Below, one piece after another: positions 9,748 to 13,852 of a stretch of 13,852 nt of DNA (positions are counted from its first letter, which is position 1; each line of letters begins with the position of its first letter). A program made the translations under genes and the position numbers. Source of the DNA: Conidiobolus incongruus B7586 (taxonomy: Eukaryota; Entomophthoromycota; Entomophthoromycetes; Entomophthorales; Conidiobolaceae); assembly GCA_000697335.1 (NCBI GenBank), contig JNEM01006451.1, forward strand, positions 1 to 13,852, read 5' to 3'. The notes below the pieces were generated by a model. The model was given only the letters and a program-made list of their open reading frames with translations. It searched no databases and was not told where the DNA came from.

Positions 9748-11463
9748 CTAATTTATTAAAATAATAATAAATTCATAAGATTTTCGAACTGACACCTTTT
9801 GGTGAAATTCGAATTCAATAACATGGATCATGTTTCGTTGACATTTATCCAAATCAATGCTTGGTAAGGTGAGAGCAATTGCGAAGGAAACACATGCTAA
9901 TACAGTTGAAATGGCTCACATAAGCCATTGACTTTCACCTAAAGCTTTGATCCAATTTTCTTTAAATTCAATTGGTATTTCTGCATGGTTTTGGATATCT
10001 GCAAGATCTCCAATCATTTTATGAAGATGTTCAGGAAGATGGCTAATTGAATTCTTTCTTAAACTTAAGTTCTAAATGTTATTTCTGATAGCAGCAGAGA
10101 CTGAAGTGAAGACATTAGCAGTGAGAGTGTGTAATGCGGAGATGTTGTCGATATCGGTAAAATCTACAGTAGATTAAAGAACAACTAAACCAGCACAAGC
10201 AGAAATAGCAGAACTTGCACCAATAACAGCTTTATCAAAGACAACAAACCATTCAGGAGTGTGTAGATAACGTGAACCAAAGGTAAGACCAATACCAATA
10301 GTGTTGATTACAAGAGCAATTCAAATAATGGGGCGAGCATGGTTAAATTTTCTTAAAAATAATGCACAAATCAGACCTGTGATGAACCAAGTAACACAGA
10401 AACCCAAATAGATCTTGGCGGCATGATTAGCACAAATTTCACGAGCTAAAGTCAAATATGGGATCATGTATTGCTAGGTGAAAGCTGAGTTAAACATTAT
10501 GAAAGCTCGGACTAAAATCATGGCCATAGCGGCTCTGTTTTTTAAGAGTCTATAACTAATAAGCTGGTATTTAGTATATTTAACTTGCCAAAATAAGGAT
10601 CCAATAATGATGACAGTCCCAAAAATAATTAGTACAAATATGGCTGGAGCAGCCCAACCTTCTTCAGGATAACGAACAACAAAATTGAAAGGAATAAGGA
10701 TGCAACCTAAACCAGAGGATAGTAATATAATACCGATCCAGTCGACTTCCTTAAAGGAAGAAGCTTGATAGTTAAAATTAGATAACAAGCGCTGAGCTCT
10801 GCATTGTAAGCGAAATAAACCGAACAAGATAGAAAGGCCAGTAATAGCAGTTAATACAGCCTGACTGTTAAACAACCAGCGCCACTTTTCAGCTTTTGAA
10901 TTTTGGGTAACGACAATAAGGGGAAGAGAAGCTCCGAGAGCAATACAACCAGGAAACCAATTTATAACGAAGCCAAAGCCACGATTTCTAGGAGTAAGAA
11001 AATTGGCTGAAATAATAGGAATGATAAGTGCATGACTTAACTCTCCAAATCCTGCAATGATTTTACCAGTACTATATGTTCCAAGATTTCTTGTACTACC
11101 ATTAATAATTAGACCAATAATACTAATGATTAAAGTGAATGTAAGAATTACATTATGGCCGTATACATCAGACAAAACAGCGAAGAGTGGAATGAACAGA
11201 ATGCCTAACAGATTGTTGATAATTTCTATGACTGTACTAATATCGAAAGCTTTGAAAGAAGAATCTATAATATAATCAATTTGAAAATTTGCTCCAGAAA
11301 TAATAGCAATAGTAAAACTTAGTAACAAAACACCAATATAGATGATCCAATTGTCTGCATTGTGGCGAATTTGAGCCATTTTCAAAACAATATTATCATT
11401 GGATTCATTATTGTGAGAATATTGGGGAGATGGGCCTCCATCTTGGTGTTTGGTATCGCTCAT
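9748..11463 (-). pseudogene. Degenerate paralogue of the siderophore transporter, copy 2
   Basis: Read from the ATG at 11463, this frame aligns end to end with the intact transporter, by eye about two thirds to three quarters identical in the N-terminal half. It is collinear over about 570 codons with only small in-frame indels and no frameshift. It carries five in-frame stops: TAG 10474-10476, TGA 10321-10323, TAA 10174-10176, TAG 10072-10074 and TGA 9916-9918. They correspond to W326, W377, Q426, W460 and C513 of copy 1. The first four need only one transition each. Clear homology ends at the DLDKCQ motif near 9838; the frame then runs on to a TAG at 9748, beyond the expected end. Residues are also lost in the open part: motif A Arg becomes His103, and the GR of the GLGETGRAL motif becomes S143-H144. 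All three stop codons occur, so a reassigned code is unlikely. Base composition is more AT-rich than copy 1. Confidence 0.88.
10474..11463 (-). CDS. Open 5' part of copy 2: possible truncated SIT-like product of 329 residues
   Basis: This is the uninterrupted first part of the decayed paralogue and is what an automatic gene finder would report. It covers the polar N-terminus, the first eight or so membrane segments and part of the ninth, ending at MFNSAFT, where copy 1 continues with a Trp codon. All eight Trp codons seen in this part are intact, unlike in the remainder. A half-length MFS protein would lack the C-terminal bundle and the substrate-recognition loop, and motif A has lost its Arg, so transport is not expected. 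Whether any protein is made is unknown. The ATG context (A at -3, MSD start) matches copy 1, which suggests this was the ancestral start. Confidence 0.4.
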   Translation of the reverse strand: MSDTKHQDGGPSPQYSHNNESNDNIVLKMAQIRHNADNWIIYIGVLLLSFTIAIISGANFQIDYIIDSSFKAFDISTVIEIINNLLGILFIPLFAVLSDVYGHNVILTFTLIISIIGLIINGSTRNLGTYSTGKIIAGFGELSHALIIPIISANFLTPRNRGFGFVINWFPGCIALGASLPLIVVTQNSKAEKWRWLFNSQAVLTAITGLSILFGLFRLQCRAQRLLSNFNYQASSFKEVDWIGIILLSSGLGCILIPFNFVVRYPEEGWAAPAIFVLIIFGTVIIIGSLFWQVKYTKYQLISYRLLKNRAAMAMILVRAFIMFNSAFT

Positions 11464-11498
11464 TTTTAAACAAGATGATATACTACTCTGATTCCAAA

Positions 11499-11506
11499 AA
11501 TATATA
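11499..11506 (-). promoter_or_regulatory. TATA-like element of copy 2
   Basis: The minus strand reads TATATATT 36-43 bp before the ATG of copy 2, at nearly the same distance as the TATA-like element of copy 1. The last base departs from TATAWAWR, and AT-rich DNA gives such matches often, so this is weak. Confidence 0.15.
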
Positions 11507-12085
11507 CATCAAATCTTTGAGATATTTTTTATCAAAAATATTATTTATTAAAATTTTTCAACAAATATTTCCAAATTTCTCATAAAAATTTTCATTAACA
11601 GTTTGTATGCATAATTGTTATCAATATAATATTTTTCAATAACCAATAAAATAACTAAAAAATATATAAATTATTGATTTCACATAATTATTTTTATTTT
11701 GGTTATTATTACAATATGATAGGTTTTAAAAAAATTTTATAATATTTATTAAAATTTCATTAATTATTCAAAATGTTTCTCATCATAATTCAAAATTTTA
11801 AATTACTGAATAATAATCTTTCTATTTATTATTTTGAAATTCAGAATTAATTCAAGTCAATAATAACTTATTAAAGTATGTCATCAGCCTCCTTATAGAA
11901 TTATTTAATAAGTTATTTTAATATAATTTAACGAATAAATTAAAAATCCTGGATAATCCTATTTTACATTGGATATAATATTAAAATCATTTAATTTGTT
12001 GAATAAAATTGAATTTACTGAACACAAATTAAAAGATTAATATTAGAATTTGAGTTTACATTTTTGTTTTTTATCCAATTAATTG

Positions 12086-12094
12086 ATCAGATAA
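12086..12094 (+). promoter_or_regulatory. Candidate GATA iron-repressor site upstream of copy 2
   Basis: ATCAGATAA is an exact match to ATCWGATAA, 623 bp before the ATG of the decayed transporter. If copy 2 was once a regulated siderophore transporter, this may be a leftover operator. The distance is greater than for copy 1, and a chance match is possible. Confidence 0.3.
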
Positions 12095-12215
12095 TATTAC
12101 AATTAGCATAAACATTAAACAAGTTGATGACAAATATGGAAATTTTTTTAAATTTTTTAAAGGAATATGAAATTATATACAAATTCAGTCAATGAATATG
12201 AGGTTGAAATTATTA

Positions 12216-12560
12216 ATTCGTTATTATCGCAGTAAGTAGATCCTGGAACATGGTATTGATGACGCGCTAGAGCAGTCGTACCAAAATGATTTGAATTAAG
12301 TTGCTAGCGATGAGGGATGAGTATTCGACAACTTGAGCAACGACTAGTTGGGAGAGTGTCGGTTCAAACAACCGTTGATAAATTGGTATTGATGCTAGAT
12401 TATAGATTATTTTTCAGAGGATTCTGAGTATGGATGCTTTATTAGCTATTAGTAGCAGGTAACTGGGAGTAGAAAAGTCTTTTCATATGTTTGTTGTACG
12501 ATTAGTTTTCATGCTCTATTTTATTAGTGTGGGGCCATAGTTGTGTTTTGTAAGCTTAAT
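12216..12560. other. GC-richer islet 4, probable relic of unknown coding sequence
   Basis: The largest islet: 42-48% G+C at 12241-12360 in spacer of about 10-20%, fading out towards 12690. The longest open stretch I found is on the minus strand (12267-12413, 48 codons, no ATG at its head) and reads as an alternating hydrophobic sequence that could form amphipathic helices. A plus-strand ORF with ATG at 12317-12427 has 36 codons. They overlap, so at most one is real. I recognise neither. A broken gene or a relic of a mobile element fits better than an active gene. Confidence 0.4.
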
Positions 12561-12673
12561 AATGAGAGAAGAATTATGCAACTTCTACATATGTTAAGGG
12601 AATTTAGGTATGAATTTAAGTACACTGGTTTATATTTCCGAATTGTGATAGTTATCAATAAGCTTTTTTGTTC

Positions 12674-12682
12674 TTATCAGAT
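12674..12682 (-). promoter_or_regulatory. Second distal ATCWGATAA match upstream of copy 2
   Basis: The plus strand reads TTATCAGAT, so the minus strand has ATCTGATAA, a perfect match to the extended GATA-repressor site. It is about 1.2 kb upstream of copy 2 and just right of the GC-richer islet at 12216-12560, so it could also serve a gene or relic there. Chance is a real alternative. Confidence 0.2.
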
Positions 12683-12690
12683 TGAATTAC

Positions 12691-13852
12691 CATGATAATT
12701 TTAAAGTATTCAAGCATTAGAGCATTATTAGTTAATATTCTTTTGATTTGAATGCTCTGGTCAAATTTAAATAATTTATATTTGAAATTTAACTATGTAT
12801 AATGTATTTAAAATATGAATTTGTAGTGATGAAATCAGTATATTATTACTTAATTAGATTTTTACATAACTTTAATCATTTGAAATTGAAAATTTTTCGC
12901 CCGTATATCAAAAATTTGATATATTAATTTTAAAATATTATGAAATTATCGAAAATCAAATTCTGATTGGTTTAAAAAATATTAATTTATCATTTGAGAT
13001 AATTATATTGATTGAAGAGAATTATATTGTGAGAGATAAATAAAACTCAATATGCATATAATATTATATAAATATCGAGGAATATACTTAAAATAAATTT
13101 TGTTCAATAAAATTATTATAATTATCAAATACTTAAATAAGATAACTTTGAAATATTATAATATAATTAACTAGATTATTTAATAATTAATTAAATTATA
13201 TTTATTTTAAGTGGCTTAATTTGATTTTAAATAATTTAATATATATAATATATAACTAATAAAGACCTCAAATATTGTATCATATTATATTAACTAAATA
13301 TTATAATGACTTAAATATCATTAGGTTTTATTGGAATTTAACTAATTTAAATCATATTCTTTATAAATATTAACCTATTATTTTTAAATATTAAAAATAT
13401 TCAAAGTTACCATAGATTAACATTAAATAATTACCAAAAACTAAAGAGTTTTATATAATCTTTATGGCAAATTCAATTCTAAATTTAATAAATAATTATT
13501 AAAATATATAATATATATAATATATATATTTTTAAATCGAATTTAATATTAATTTATCATATATTTAAGTAAATACTCTAATAATACCAAATGATATTTA
13601 ACTTATATATATATATATATATATAAATCATTCATTATTTTTATTTAATAATTAGATATAAAGATTATTATAAACTTTTTATAAAAAATTTAATGATATT
13701 TAATAAAGTTTTAAAATATTATTTGGATATATAAAAGATTTTATTAATAATAAATAATATATATTATAATAAATATTATATAAAATAGCTAAAAATTTTC
13801 TTTTCAACTAATATATTTAATTTAGAAAAATATTTGATCTATTTATATTAAC
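12691..13852. other. AT-rich spacer, no gene seen
   Basis: Low-G+C DNA with TA-rich stretches (13500-13530 imperfect, 13604-13625 pure). I see no reading frame, RNA gene or element end. Confidence 0.65.
13604..13625. repeat. TA dinucleotide microsatellite, 22 bp
   Basis: Eleven uninterrupted TA units in the right-hand spacer. A shorter pure TA tract of 16 bp lies at 7710-7725. Confidence 0.85.

Larger units (their letters stand above)
11464..12215. other. Upstream region of copy 2, AT-rich
   Basis: AT-rich with no coding frame. It holds the TATA-like element at 11499-11506 and the candidate iron-repressor site at 12086-12094. By eye it shares no alignable stretch with the region upstream of copy 1, so either the duplication did not include the promoter or the promoter has diverged beyond recognition. 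Confidence 0.5.

Noticed and set aside
9916-10476. Stop-codon reassignment or programmed read-through in copy 2
   Set aside because: TAG, TGA and TAA all occur at sense positions of copy 1, and copy 1 itself uses the normal code with a TAA end. Decay is simpler.
9748-10476. Introns removing the stops of copy 2
   Set aside because: The stops sit within well-aligned conserved codons with no length gain around them, so splicing them out would delete conserved sequence.
11057-11275. Plus-strand open frame of 72 codons
   Set aside because: Antisense shadow of the N-terminal membrane segments of copy 2.
12190-12221. Short resemblance to the start of a chromodomain of LTR chromoviruses
   Set aside because: Only about eight to ten residues agree, and nothing that follows supports it. 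No terminal repeats or other element parts are visible.
12361-12369. Pol III B-box-like GGTTCAAAC, suggesting a tRNA or SINE
   Set aside because: No acceptor stem or anticodon arm can be drawn around it, and the nearest A-box-like string is imperfect and badly spaced.
1-13852. Replication origins by the yeast ARS core motif
   Set aside because: In DNA this AT-rich near-matches occur everywhere, so the motif carries no information here.

Overview
The window is fungal nuclear DNA. Its one intact gene encodes a 14-segment major facilitator of the siderophore-iron transporter (SIT/ARN) family, which as far as I know is confined to fungi. The spacer DNA is extremely AT-rich: hand counts of sample lines give about 3-20% G+C, against roughly 40-50% in the intact gene. 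Neither gene shows an intron. I cannot name the genus. Near-exact sites for the Fep1/SreA/Sre1-type GATA iron repressor, if real, fit a fungus that uses that system rather than the Aft1 system of Saccharomyces.

Layout from left to right. 1-3409 is an AT-rich desert with a 40-bp tandem duplication at the left edge and two GC-richer islets (about 1098-1375 and 2188-2275). 3410-5083 (minus strand) is the intact siderophore transporter, followed upstream by a short promoter-like stretch with a perfect ATCTGATAA at 5302-5310. 5320-9747 is a second desert with one GC-richer islet (about 6995-7198) and a TA microsatellite near 9267. 9748-11463 (minus strand) is a paralogue of the transporter. It is collinear and in one reading frame from its ATG to the conserved C-terminal loop, but is interrupted by five stop codons, all in the last two fifths. 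11464-13852 is a third AT-rich stretch with two more perfect GATA-repressor sites and a GC-richer islet of about 350 bp (12216-12560).

The two transporter copies point the same way and lie about 5.4 kb apart, so they probably arose by duplication followed by decay of the second copy. Copy 1 should import ferric-siderophore complexes with protons under iron starvation. Copy 2 has lost its C-terminal half and also key residues in the half that stays open. Four of its five stops are single transitions at Trp or Gln codons, a pattern like repeat-induced point mutation, though ordinary AT-biased decay could also produce it. I found no tRNA, rRNA, CRISPR array or intact transposon. The four islets are the main unexplained content.
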